Shown in pieces: positions 50,394-59,965 of a stretch of 64,000 nt of DNA. The DNA comes from Phymatolithon calcareum. Taxonomy: Eukaryota > Rhodophyta > Florideophyceae > Hapalidiales. The stretch is taken from positions 2,232,001 through 2,296,000 of the forward strand of contig OZ345354.1 of assembly GCA_977006965.1 (NCBI GenBank), written 5' to 3'. Both the position numbers and the translations under genes were made by a program. Position 1 is the first letter of the stretch. Every line of letters starts with the position of its first letter. Under the pieces are notes generated by a model. It searched no databases. It was not told the DNA's origin and saw only the letters and a program-made list of their open reading frames with translations.

Positions 50394-51671
50394 TCACACC
50401 CGAATACGTTCTGAGTTTGCAGCGTCCGTATTGTCATTATCATCCCCTCCGCTCGTTCTCCCTTGCCTTCCCCCAGAGCCCGGGCTATCTATCCTTCCCG
50501 CAAACAGGATGTCCCCGGTGATTCTATTCCGGATAAACAGCAGAAACGGGCGATCGGCGACAAACGAAACGTCCGGTCTTGCGCTACGAGTCATGATGAT
50601 GACTACAGTCGCCCCACTCGCCGTTGCACCCTCCTCGGTCACCTCAATAGTGGCCTTATGCAGCACATCACTGACAAAAATCTTCGGATCACGTGACATG
50701 CCATTGAACTGATTCAATATCGAACTATTGAATGCATCCGTGATTCCCATCGTTTGCAACACTGTCCGCAAACTCTTCACGCCGTACTCCATTCGGAACT
50801 TCGGTACTTGGAGAAGCGAAACCTTGCGCATCGACATGCGCTTCAGCCAGCTGTTCCACGTTACAACCGCAACGTCACTGCGCAGCGGACGCAGCACATC
50901 GTCCAAGGATGTGCGCGAATCGGGCAGGACAAAAGTTGCCGTGTACGTCTCGTCCCCATAAGGTAGGTCAATTAACTTCAGTCCGCGATCAAGCCCGAGC
51001 GCCACGTGTCCCATACGGAAATACTTCCTTCGTAGCGTCATCATCCGCACGATGGACGGAGCACCTTTGGTAGCATCGCCGTCGACGAAGAATGGCGCGT
51101 TAGTGGTGTCGCTGGGGTTGAATGGGCTGGTCCAGAGTCCCTTGAAGTAGACGGCAGACACGAGGAGCGCACGTACATCCGCAGGCACCGTTTGGAGTAG
51201 CGTGGTGATCTCCCCGCGCGTCGCGTTATTCACCCAGGCGTTCACAGGTGCCGCAGTTGTAGGAAGTGGGAATACTCCAGAGGAGAGGGAATTCTGCACC
51301 GATTTGCGGTATTCGGGAAGAATGGAGGACGCGAGCCAGACAGAATTGGCGAGCTGCAATGTCACGTGCGATGTTGTAGTTGACGCCGGAAGGACTGAAT
51401 TCGCAACATCAGATGCTCGACCGCCGAGAACATTCTGGAATTGTCGCTCGGTGTTTGACCCTGGTGTCGCGCCTAATGCAGCAAGTAGAAGCGCTGTGAA
51501 GATGGAGGGAGGGGAAATGAAAACGTTTGGCTCATGTGAGAGCTCGCCGAAAATTTTCAGTGCGAATGAAGAGAGCGGATGTGAGGCGTTCTTAGCACTG
51601 GCGATACATGTGAACAAAACGAAAAAAGTGATCCAAGCAGCGAATATTTTCGGACTCGGCGATAGAAACAT
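50394..51671 (-). CDS. Secreted serpin, probably inhibitory
   Basis: 425 aa from ATG 51671. A hydrophobic signal peptide (about 7-26, PKIFAAWITFFVLFTCIASA) precedes a full serpin fold: NVFISPPSIFTALLLAALGA, LQLANSVWLASS, VNAWVNNATRGEI, LLVSAVYFKGLWTSPF, MMTLRRKYF, LIDLPYG, VSDVLHKATIEVTEEGATAS and the C-terminal RPFLLFIRN. The hinge EEGATASGATVV has small residues where inhibitory serpins need them for loop insertion. Counting 17 residues from the hinge Glu puts P1-P1' at Arg-Ser (MTRS), predicting trypsin-like target proteases. The exact P1 could be off by one or two. A Gly/Asp/Asn-rich tail follows the fold. Confidence 0.9.
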   Translation of the reverse strand: MFLSPSPKIFAAWITFFVLFTCIASAKNASHPLSSFALKIFGELSHEPNVFISPPSIFTALLLAALGATPGSNTERQFQNVLGGRASDVANSVLPASTTTSHVTLQLANSVWLASSILPEYRKSVQNSLSSGVFPLPTTAAPVNAWVNNATRGEITTLLQTVPADVRALLVSAVYFKGLWTSPFNPSDTTNAPFFVDGDATKGAPSIVRMMTLRRKYFRMGHVALGLDRGLKLIDLPYGDETYTATFVLPDSRTSLDDVLRPLRSDVAVVTWNSWLKRMSMRKVSLLQVPKFRMEYGVKSLRTVLQTMGITDAFNSSILNQFNGMSRDPKIFVSDVLHKATIEVTEEGATASGATVVIIMTRSARPDVSFVADRPFLLFIRNRITGDILFAGRIDSPGSGGRQGRTSGGDDNDNTDAANSERIRV

Positions 51672-52535
51672 GGCTAGTGCTCAATGCCCTTGGCGACGAC
51701 TAAGAGCGCGTGTATGACGTCGGGGATGTCGGGTTAGGACAGCGGCGGAAGCAAGGAGGAACATTCTGACCTTTGGCTCTGAGCTGCCGAATCAGGGTGT
51801 TGACACACCCGTCAGTGTAACCATTCTAGTCACAGGACTATAGCGTTCGCCAGCCTCATCAGTCACATCCGGCACAGGAGAATGTCATCAGCCATGAGCA
51901 TCGTACATCAAACTGACATCAATTAAAAAGGGAATATCACGTGATTAATGATGTGAATGATGTGACAATCATATATCTACGTCGGCTGCATAAAAATAAA
52001 ACTATTTTAGCAAAAAGTCCAGACTGGACCTAATGCCGTATTACAGTACTGTAATGATACATGTTAGTATTGATGACAAGCTAGGTTTTCACGTCAACAT
52101 CAGGACGGTCAGAAAACTATCAAACTCGGTTAGTTATTCAGAAAATCGCATCAAGGATGTTGATGCTCGTTACCACTGTACTCAATGTGACCACTTGAGC
52201 AGCATCGTCGGCCATTGCGGTAAGGTCCTCCACGTTGTTTTCGCCGGTTGACACGTTCAGTCCCTTAGTGGTCCGACTACAGCTGTAGTCGGATCAGTTA
52301 GGGACTGAATCCGTCAACCGGCAAAAACAACGACGCGTCGACCGCGGCCACGCGGCCTGGTTTTTGCACCTGTCTATTGGAAAACTCGCAACTCAAGATA
52401 TATGACGAGCCCATATAGTGTAGCCCAACGTTTTCCATTGGCGCACGAAACAAAATTCATTTTTAGGTTTTTATCTCCAACATCTCCTGCCAAGGCAAAC
52501 ATGTTGAAGGGAACGCCCAAGTCGAAGCTTGGTCC
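51672..52535. other. Intergenic with a large fold-back repeat
   Basis: The left part should contain the serpin promoter. 52233-52332 is a 100-bp inverted repeat, followed by GC-rich palindromic sequence (ACGCGT, CCGCGG, GGCCACGCGGCC) to about 52365. Confidence 0.5.
52233..52332. repeat. 100-bp inverted repeat (fold-back)
   Basis: The arms run from CGTTGTTTTCGCCGGTTGAC at the left to its complement ending GGCAAAAACAACG at the right, meeting at the perfect centre CGACTACAGCTGTAGTCG (about 52273-52292). A handful of mismatches show it is not brand new. No target-site duplication is evident. Confidence 0.85.
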
Positions 52536-52850
52536 ATGCTCGGGAAGGAAGGGAGAAGAACGATGGTGGCGGGATCTCTGCGGTTAAATGTGGCGACGGC
52601 AGGGTCTATCCGAGTGACTCTGACTATTCCAAAAACAAAAATGATGCGAGAGTTGATGGAGGCGATCAATATTTTCCTGGAATCTAGTCATCAACTCCAT
52701 ATCCTCCACGTGGAGGATATGGAGTTGCGCGTCGATGGATTCATTCTGCCAGCCACGGGTACTGTCGCCGATGCGGGTCTGGTGGATGGCGATTGTGTCC
52801 TCGTCTTTAGGAAAATTCCCAAACCGCTACCTAGTGAAGATGGTGTTTGA
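52536..52850 (+). CDS. Small ubiquitin-like protein
   Basis: 104 aa from ATG 52536. A beta-grasp pattern is visible: a first hairpin (SLRLNVATAGSIRVTLTIPK), a helix (MMRELMEAINIFLES), strands (HILHVEDMELRVDGFILPAT) and the typical GTVADAGLVDGDCVLVFRK. No C-terminal diglycine. It resembles the ORF at 30829 and the N-terminal domain of DDI1 in pattern but is not obviously their copy. A perfect 36-nt palindrome lies inside the coding sequence. It is convergent with the coiled-coil gene ending at 53110. Confidence 0.55.
   Translation: MLGKEGRRTMVAGSLRLNVATAGSIRVTLTIPKTKMMRELMEAINIFLESSHQLHILHVEDMELRVDGFILPATGTVADAGLVDGDCVLVFRKIPKPLPSEDGV
52692..52727. repeat. Perfect 36-nt palindrome inside a coding sequence
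   Basis: CAACTCCATATCCTCCAC is followed immediately by its exact reverse complement. It encodes the segment QLHILHVEDMEL of the ubiquitin-like ORF, so either the hairpin is compatible with coding or the ORF has captured a fold-back insertion. Confidence 0.95.
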
Positions 52851-53109
52851 TCAATAGACCACTGGAAGAGGCGCAGACACTCGAAGAAGACCAAGGCAAG
52901 CAGTGTAATAATTGCAGCTCGAAACGGGATCATGCAAGGCTGGACCAAGGCAAAACAACAACTGGTGCTCAAGCAAAGTAATTTCAACTGAACGGCAACA
53001 GACCACAACATGTCTCGGACACTGCCAATGCGAGAGATCCTCTTAGTCGTGTCAATGACGGTACGTACATTTCGACTCACCGCATGTTTAATTTCATGAG
53101 ACCAGTTTG

Positions 53110-54054
53110 CTAATAATTTTCTCCAGTCATCTTGTTCAATCGCCCCATCTCTCTCTCGAGCTCCGCTTTGTGTCGCCGCAACCAAGGAGATGCTTGATCC
53201 CCCGCCTCTTGCAACGTCTTCTCCACCGATATCAGCGACGTGAACAGTTCATTTTGAACTCGGAGCTTTTCAGCAACTCCTGATATTTTCATTTTCTGAA
53301 TTTCTATCCGTCCTTTTTCCATCGCCATCGCATGTCGCTCCTTTTCCATCTCCAGTTCTTTCGCGCGCAGTTCCAAGTCTTTGTCATGAAGCACGCGTAC
53401 TCTTCGAGACGGTGACTTTATGACAGCAGAATTGGTTCGCGCTTTTTTCGGTGCCCTCTCAACCGCATCTTCCTGCTCTGCGTTCCGCTCAGTGCCCCGC
53501 GATTCACGAAAATGTTTTTCATCATGCTGGACATTTCCTTGCTTTCCGTCGCGTTGAACACTTCGTTGACTTTCGCCGCACTGTGTATTGGCTTGATTTC
53601 CGGCGCGCTGAGCATTCGGTCCTGACAGGAGCATAATGTAGCACTTCATCCAAGCCAAGATCCGCGGAACAAGGTCCTTTCGAGATCCACTTGTACTCAA
53701 GCCTTTAGTTTTGCCGCTCGGAGCAACGTACTTGCAAACGATACAAATTTCGTTCTTGAGAAATGACACTTCGCAAATCGATAACGCCACCATTAGTTTT
53801 GCGAGTACTGTGTCCACTTCGTGTTCTTCCATAGACCTAATTGAAATCCCTTTGGATGCACAGAGCTCGCTAAGCGCTTTCGGAACTTCGGGCACAACCT
53901 TGGCAAACTTCCTCAGGTACTGACTTGGAATATGCACAGTGGGAACGAATTCGGCGACTTTGCTGTCATTGTTCGGAGCGCTGGGAGTCCCAATGGCGCC
54001 GGTACCATTCGTCTGGTTAATTGGGTCTACAACCATAGGTACGGTCCGATTCAT
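53110..54054 (-). CDS. Coiled-coil nuclear-type protein, unrecognised
   Basis: 314 aa from ATG 54054. The N-terminal half (about 40-145) is globular-looking and contains GKTKGLSTSGSRKDLVPRIL, similar to the core of a SAP DNA-binding helix pair (GLxTSGxKxxLIxRL). The middle is low complexity (Gln, Asn, Glu, Arg), ending in a basic stretch (RAPKKARTNSAVIKSPSRRV) that fits a nuclear localisation signal. The C-terminal third is heptad-rich (DLELRAKELEMEKERHAMAM) and suggests a coiled coil. This layout resembles plant/algal Myb-SANT-like or transposase-derived DNA-binding proteins, but no family is assigned. Confidence 0.6.
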   Translation of the reverse strand: MNRTVPMVVDPINQTNGTGAIGTPSAPNNDSKVAEFVPTVHIPSQYLRKFAKVVPEVPKALSELCASKGISIRSMEEHEVDTVLAKLMVALSICEVSFLKNEICIVCKYVAPSGKTKGLSTSGSRKDLVPRILAWMKCYIMLLSGPNAQRAGNQANTQCGESQRSVQRDGKQGNVQHDEKHFRESRGTERNAEQEDAVERAPKKARTNSAVIKSPSRRVRVLHDKDLELRAKELEMEKERHAMAMEKGRIEIQKMKISGVAEKLRVQNELFTSLISVEKTLQEAGDQASPWLRRHKAELEREMGRLNKMTGENY

Positions 54055-54193
54055 TGCGCCGCCTTGACTCTCGTTTGCGCGCGAAACCCGGCGTTCTCTG
54101 GGGCGGGGTGAAGCCTACGTGGTCGGCTGGAGAAAATAAAGAGCCGGATCACAAGACTTACAATTTTAATTGATTTATAGGAAAAGACCATTG

Positions 54194-54323
54194 AGCCATA
54201 TTTATGATGACGAGCTCTCTTATTGATCGAGGGGCCATGAGCTGCCTTTGTTGCTGAACGAAAATTAGAGTCGTTCACATGGCTCCTCGATCAGTAAGAG
54301 AGCTCGTCACCATAAATATGGCT
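54194..54323. repeat. Inverted repeat, 46-bp arms, 38-nt spacer
   Basis: The left arm 54194-54239 (AGCCATATTTATGATGACGA...) and the right arm 54278-54323 are complementary with about three mismatches. It is MITE-like in size and structure. Confidence 0.85.
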
Positions 54324-55130
54324 GAATGGAAATTAGAGTTCTGCAGCAAAGGCGGTTGCATGGCCGTTGTTCCGGTCAATCAAGGCCAAGCCAGGACGAG
54401 CAACCCGGACTTTTTTTTCGTCTCCTGCAGCAGAACTTAACCGTTTGTCCTTCACTTCTACAATACTGAGGACAGGGTGTAATTTTCGAACGAAAACTGA
54501 GGCTTCGTCTGTACTCCACAGTGTCTAAGGAAAGGTTTGTGTGAATCTCCACAGTGAGCTTTGAGACAAGAGCCTTGAAGGCTCTAGTTTCCCTTGATAT
54601 TTTCGAAGGGCCCCAATTGTATGATGTACTCCCCAGAAGTTATTTCATCTCTAATTGAGTACAGTAGCTTCGTATCTATGAAAGGTTCAGAATGCAGTAT
54701 AGCAGCTCCCGGACTAGTCCGCCCGCCAAGCGGGGCGAAAAACATGAACTTTGGCACAAAAAATAGCATTTGAGCACTTGAGTCTGACCGAGAACAGCAC
54801 ATCGAATTTCTTTCCGTTACGTCTAAAAGGGATCACAATCTCGGACCAGATTGTCTGGTGCGTTGATAAGAGACAACCAATACTTTAAGACATAATGGCA
54901 AACTACCGACGTTGCGGGAGCCAACTTTTGTTGTTGTGGTCCATGATAGTTTGCACTCGTGATGTAGGACGACCGTTTCCTGTAATCCTGAAGGATTGGC
55001 ATTTTTATGATCTTTGTTGAATTAAATTGCGTGGATGCGAGATTGTGACCTTGTGCACAATCTCAGTAAGATGGTACTAATACCGGGAACAATCACAACA
55101 TAGACTGTGACTCAATGTGAATAGTACGAA

Positions 55131-55792
55131 AAATGAGTCGACTAGAATCACTGCATAATAAACTCCCAATGTCCAGCGACGTTGAGGACAGAGGGGACAA
55201 GCGGAACACAAATATCAACTAACACATTATTCTGATACCATGCTCAAATAACGTTACCTATCCCTTGGAAAACACCTTTGTGAGCACGAGCGCGTTCCAT
55301 TTGGTACTCTTGTGGACGCTAAAGAGGTTAAGTTTCAGGCCTTTAAGAATGCGTATGAACCTACTACGCTCGTACAACGCGAGCTCGTCGCTATTTACTT
55401 TGGAAGCATGGGATGGTGCAGACAAAGGTTCGTGGCCTAAAATCTGCAACATCGTGTCGGAACGGCTGTACACCAAGGTCCTTGCAAACTTTGGCCACCA
55501 GCCTTTGTCTGTACCATCCCCTGCTTCCCAAGCAGATAGCTACGATCTCGCGCTGTAGTAGCGTAGTAGGTTCATAGACATATTTAAAGGCCTGAAATTT
55601 AACCTCTTTAGCGTCCACAAGAGTTCTAAATATAACGCACTCGTGCTCGCAAAGGTGTTTGCGAAAGGGTAGGTAATGTTCTTTGAGTGTGGTATCAGAA
55701 TAATGTGTTAGCTGATAGTTGTGTTCCGCTTGTCCCCTAAGTCTCTGGACATCGGGAGTTTATAATGTAATGATTCTAGTCGACTCACTTTC
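55131..55792. mobile_element. Large inverted duplication with coding-like arms
   Basis: Two ~315-bp arms (about 55131-55449 and 55480-55792) are inverted copies around a ~30-bp spacer. In the outer-to-inner direction both arms keep one frame with many silent differences. The right arm (minus strand) reads GQAEHNYQLTHYSDTTLKEH then KHLCEHE, LVDAKEVKFQAFKYVYEPTT and LLQREIVAICLGSRGWYRQR. The left arm matches it but has a stop after SDTMLK. The pattern of differences suggests two diverged copies of a protein-coding element joined head to head. The protein is not recognised. Confidence 0.6.
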
Positions 55793-56155
55793 TTTCTCCG
55801 CGACGTGCCATGGGTCTCCCAGAATATATCGCAGAAAGACTTTAGGACGAGAAATCTTCATTTCGACAAAAAGCGCTGCTAAGCAGCAACAGGCTTCACG
55901 ACCCTGAGCACCTCTGTCATACCGATCACCGCCATCCGTGACCCTAGTTTTCGGCGTCGAGGCGTAACCTTCTCTGAAAATATTTGCCTTGAAGTCGACA
56001 TCAGTGGAACCAAAAACAGCTCACATGAATTCATGTGGACGCAATAAACTCGGAGGAAGACTTTTATAAAGAAAACACTGTTAAAGTTTCTCTCACGAAG
56101 AGTGCCTCTGCCACATCGCACAACGGGATCCATGCCCTACGTCATGGTTATGACA

Positions 56156-56935
56156 TCAGTTAATCCCAAGAATTGTCGCAAGAATGACAAGAACAAAAAT
56201 ACCGCCGCTAATCCACAGAATCCAATTCTGTTTATACGGAGCAACAATTTCGTTCTTCAACTTCTGCTTCAATTCCATCTCCAGTTGTGCCTGTTGCGGG
56301 TCGACATCATCCTCATATAATGCGGTACTGGGCTTGGACATACTCTTCCAAGAGACGGGATCAAGAACCTCTCGCTCGCCGAACTTCTCACGTGCCTCCG
56401 TTCGACGGCTCTCCGCAACCTTCGTCGAGAACGACATGCGCTCGCCGAGCTTCTCGGGTGTCTCGAGAACCAGAGTGACAAAATCACCAGCGCGGATACG
56501 GATCGATTTCAACACACGATCAAGCCCGACACCGCGTGTCGACCAAACCTCCTCTCCGAAAGTTGCGGATACCGCAACAACAACATCGCCTTCGGAAATC
56601 TCACCGGAGTCTGCAGCATTGCCCTCGTCGTCAATTGACGCCACGAATACCATGCCGTCTTGACCCTCTTCTAGCACCATTCCGAGCGGCTTCTGTAGTG
56701 TCACAGCGCGCTCACCAGGGCTGACGCTACGCCGCGACCGGTCCTCATCATCCTGATAGATATTGTAGTTGAATTCCTGGCATCGCGGAGGTGCCGGCGC
56801 CGTGCACTGGCGCGCAGCACGTACCCGTCGTGGTTGCACCGCACGTCCCGCAAAATTTCCTCGTGAGGTGACGGACCGCGTCGGCGTCGGCGTTAACTGA
56901 CAGGAGCGCAGACCGACGGTTACGAAACACAGCAT
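56156..56935 (-). CDS. Plastid-type PDZ protein with C-terminal membrane anchor
   Basis: 259 aa. The frame is open further upstream, but ATG 56935 (MLCFVTVGLRSCQLTPTPTRSV) is the first start and gives a Ser/Thr/Arg-rich presequence (about 1-45). A PDZ domain covers about 70-170: VTLQKPLGMVLEEGQDGMVF, VASIDDEGNAADSGEISEGD, VVVAVSATFGEEVW, and ITLVLE-like VTLVLETPEKLG. The GNAADSG...GDVVVAVSATFGEEVW wording resembles plastid PDZ proteins such as the MET1/ZKT group, but no TPR region is present. A C-terminal helix (about 237-256, ILWISGGIFVLVILATILGI) is a membrane anchor. A thylakoid or envelope location is inferred. It is divergent from the RING gene. Confidence 0.75.
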   Translation of the reverse strand: MLCFVTVGLRSCQLTPTPTRSVTSRGNFAGRAVQPRRVRAARQCTAPAPPRCQEFNYNIYQDDEDRSRRSVSPGERAVTLQKPLGMVLEEGQDGMVFVASIDDEGNAADSGEISEGDVVVAVSATFGEEVWSTRGVGLDRVLKSIRIRAGDFVTLVLETPEKLGERMSFSTKVAESRRTEAREKFGEREVLDPVSWKSMSKPSTALYEDDVDPQQAQLEMELKQKLKNEIVAPYKQNWILWISGGIFVLVILATILGIN

Positions 56936-57386
56936 TGTGTATGTTATCCCTTCCCCTTGTTTGGCTGTGGAAAGGTATGGATGACGGACAGTTTCAGGAT
57001 GCTTCGATTGGGAGCTCTGCAGAGTCCCTGTTTTCTCGCTTCGCAAAAACGCAATGGCTTAAGTTTTCGATGAGAATTTGCCTGCAATGAGGCAAGCCTG
57101 CAATGCGGAGTCCCGTGGGATGCGTCAGTCAGGAGGCGCTTTGACATCGCAAGGGGAGACAGTTACCCAATGCAAATTTCTGAGGTCAGAATCTCGACCT
57201 CGATAGTCGCGGAGTGCCACGTGTGCGGATCTTCTGTAATTTCAAAAACTGTAATTGTGCGTTAAAACCCAAACCCTGAATAATGTTTGTTGTGCTTCGC
57301 GCCAAAATTCCGGAACGGCAAGGCACCTTGCCACGCGGTGTTCCCTTCCACCAGCGCACTAAAATTGCTGCTTTGTCTTTCGCAGG

Positions 57387-59066
57387 ATGCCACCTCCGAG
57401 GCTCCCACGGGCAGCGGCAGTTTTGCTTACGCCCTTTACAAGCCGGTCGATTCCCGAAGTGATTGCTGTACCGCCTGACGCGGCGATGGCACCGCAAAGG
57501 GCACAAAGAGTTCGAAGCAAGCGGGTTAAGGAAACGCAGCCGCAGCTGTATAAGACTGCATCAGATGCCGTTGACAGATTTGCGGTTGAGTTTCGTAAAG
57601 CAAAACTCGCTCTAGATGTTCTGTTGCAACGTCGTGCGGCGGAGCGTGCGGCTACGGGGGGTGGGACTGGTGGCGGTTCCAATGACGTCGGTGATAATCT
57701 TCAACAGGATCCGGACTGCCCTATTTGCTTTGATACACTCACGAGGCCTTCTACAGTCGTCACCAGATGTGGTCATTTGTACCACAATGAATGCATCCTG
57801 AAGGCGATCAAGGACAAGTCGAAGCCGGTGTGTCCTCTGTGTCGGTCAAGCGTGCATCGTGCTGAGTTGAAGAGGATCATGAACGGAATTCCTGAAGTTG
57901 TCAGAGCTCAGAAAGCAGCTCCAGATGTTGTGGAGATTGACAAGCTGGAAGATGATATTATCGATCTAACCGTGGACCAGGGTGGTTGTGCAAGGAATCC
58001 TGTGGCTTGCGGGTGTGGGGATAATGCAGGCGGACTGGACAGTGCAATCATGGCGACCCTGGGAGGAATGAAAAGGCTTTTGAGCGAAGGGGCAGCTGTG
58101 AAGAACCTGGAGAGTACTCTGTCGAAGGTAATTGAAGAGAAGAAGATGGAGCACGAACAGCTGATGAAGGATCTTACAGAACAGCATAAACGGGCGCTTG
58201 CGAAAATTGAGGCTGATAGAATGGATGTGAGACGAAAGAAGATTGAAGCTGAAAAGGCAAAAGAAGAAGCGCAGGTAACTCTCGAGCAATGTAGACGACA
58301 AGCCATGAACATTACTGAAAAAAGGGCAACGCTGGACGTTGAGCTAAAAAATATCGAATCGAAGAAGCGAGAACTGCAGCGAATGGAGGATGCCAAGGAG
58401 GCTGAAAAAAAGGCACTAGTAGAGAAGTCGGTTAAGATGGACCGGCTTATAGAAGAGAAAGCATTACAGCGTTCGAACAAGAAGCTTTTCGAGAAATACA
58501 AGGAGATTGCAACTCTCAAGCGGCAACTCAAGGATTTGAAGGACAAGAAGCCGGAACTTGTCAAAGATGACCTGAGCAGCAGTGATTCGGACTTTACGAC
58601 TGACAAAAATTCTGACGATGAGGACGACTCAGATGATGTGGTCGCCGACGTGGAGGAGGAGTATGCAAAATCTGGGTCGTGCAAGAAGCGCGCTCGGTCA
58701 GATTCGGTGCCCAAACGCGGACCTTCAAGTGCACCTCCTGATGATAATCATGCAGGTATTTCATTAATCAGTACATACAACGGAGAGCCTCTAAGGGCAC
58801 CGAAGGAAGCGAATTGGCCCACTCGTCCCAGAGCTATGCAGAAAGCGCGAAACCTGAAGAAAAGAAGTTCTGCAGCAGTTGGACTTGGAGAATTTGCACC
58901 GAAACGAGCCACACTACAGCGCCCAGCTCCCACGGTGGCCAAAAGAGTTGTGGGACGGAGTGAAACACCGATGTCAACCATTGGACAGAAGCGCAGTGCA
59001 GAAAGTATTGTTATACAAAGGCGTGTGAAGCAGACGTCATTGAATGGATTCTTCGGGAAGAGATAG
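57387..59066 (+). CDS. TRAIP-like RING E3 ligase with C-terminal PIP box
   Basis: 559 aa from ATG 57387; ATG 57486 (MAPQRAQRVRSKR) is an alternative. RING-H2 residues are C111, C114, C128, H130, H133, C136, C149, C152 (CPICFDTL...TRCGHLYHNECI...CPLC). A long coiled coil follows (about 215-395, rich in Lys/Glu: EEKKMEHEQLMKDLTEQHKR). An acidic/serine stretch (DLSSSDSDFTTDKNSDDEDD) and a basic tail come next. The last residues, Q549-F556 (QTSLNGFF), fit the PCNA-interacting PIP consensus QxxLxxFF. RING, then coiled coil, then a C-terminal PIP box is the layout of TRAIP, the replisome-associated E3 ligase. The N-terminal extension before the RING (about 110 aa) is longer than in animal TRAIP. 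Confidence 0.75.
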   Translation: MPPPRLPRAAAVLLTPFTSRSIPEVIAVPPDAAMAPQRAQRVRSKRVKETQPQLYKTASDAVDRFAVEFRKAKLALDVLLQRRAAERAATGGGTGGGSNDVGDNLQQDPDCPICFDTLTRPSTVVTRCGHLYHNECILKAIKDKSKPVCPLCRSSVHRAELKRIMNGIPEVVRAQKAAPDVVEIDKLEDDIIDLTVDQGGCARNPVACGCGDNAGGLDSAIMATLGGMKRLLSEGAAVKNLESTLSKVIEEKKMEHEQLMKDLTEQHKRALAKIEADRMDVRRKKIEAEKAKEEAQVTLEQCRRQAMNITEKRATLDVELKNIESKKRELQRMEDAKEAEKKALVEKSVKMDRLIEEKALQRSNKKLFEKYKEIATLKRQLKDLKDKKPELVKDDLSSSDSDFTTDKNSDDEDDSDDVVADVEEEYAKSGSCKKRARSDSVPKRGPSSAPPDDNHAGISLISTYNGEPLRAPKEANWPTRPRAMQKARNLKKRSSAAVGLGEFAPKRATLQRPAPTVAKRVVGRSETPMSTIGQKRSAESIVIQRRVKQTSLNGFFGKR

Positions 59067-59965
59067 ACTTGCATTTGGGAGAGAACGGATCGAGTACGTA
59101 AATTCGGTCTGCATTCTTGGCGGTGCTGTGTACAGCTAATTTCAGTCAGCTGCAAAGTGTAACTTTTACTTTAATTCGAAGCCCATACTCTCTCCCGGCA
59201 GGCCGCAACATTACAATTGTTGAGGTACTCTGGTTGGTAACTGTGGACTGAAGGCCACTACTGATGTTGAAGAGGTTTTTCTAATTTGTACATGAAAACT
59301 GTGGTACGTCCTTTGTGTAATCATGTCCAGAAATTAGGCAGATTTTTGATCCGCTGATCATTGGAAGGTAGAAGGTGGACGAGCGATACTGACCGTCATT
59401 CGAATGCATTTCTTTTATACCGCAATGCCGATGTGGGCATCCGCTCTCATACTATCGCTTCTCCTAGGCCACTACTTTATATTGGCAATCGTTTCTGTTT
59501 GTAACCCCGTCGAGGAATTCGCCTTTATATATTGCGTACAGAATAGAAGCCAATGCTGGTCAGCGGTAAGAGTATGATCTCTCAATACGGATTACCGGTA
59601 GGAGCACTGCAGGCCGCAAAGGCAGTTCGGGAGATAAATCGCAAAAAAGAGTTTTTTTTAGTTTTCCTCAGAAAACAATAAAAATTCAATGGTTTGTGGT
59701 CCAAATTGAGCGGGTGGAGGAGATCACGCAATCAAAAATAATTGAAATTTTTCGAACGATCCGAACACCCCAACCCGATTCAACGGTCCAGAACAATTGG
59801 ATTCCCTCTGTTCTCCAAACCACCCGGTTCCGTAATCTCCAGAACCCTCGCCATACTTATACACTTTATTGACCTCCAATTTGCAATTGCCGCACTTCGA
59901 TCATCTGCCCGTCAGTCCGCCCAACTCGTCTAGCTTGAAGCTCTCTGCACGACCAGGCTGCAGCA
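59067..59965. other. Intergenic, GapA promoter region
   Basis: No gene recognised. The stretch is AT-rich, and the right part (about 59700-59965), C-rich on the + strand, leads into the GapA start codon. Confidence 0.5.

Larger units (their letters stand above)
54055..56155. other. Repeat-dominated intergenic stretch
   Basis: Contains two large inverted repeats (54194-54323 and 55131-55792). Between and after them no gene is recognised. Short frames at 54584-54802 and 55719-56133 have no similarity. Confidence 0.5.

Noticed and set aside
57908-58714. 268-aa minus-strand ORF rich in Ser and Phe
   Set aside because: It is the complement of the Lys/Glu-rich coiled coil of the RING protein; such Ser/Phe-rich frames are a usual artefact.
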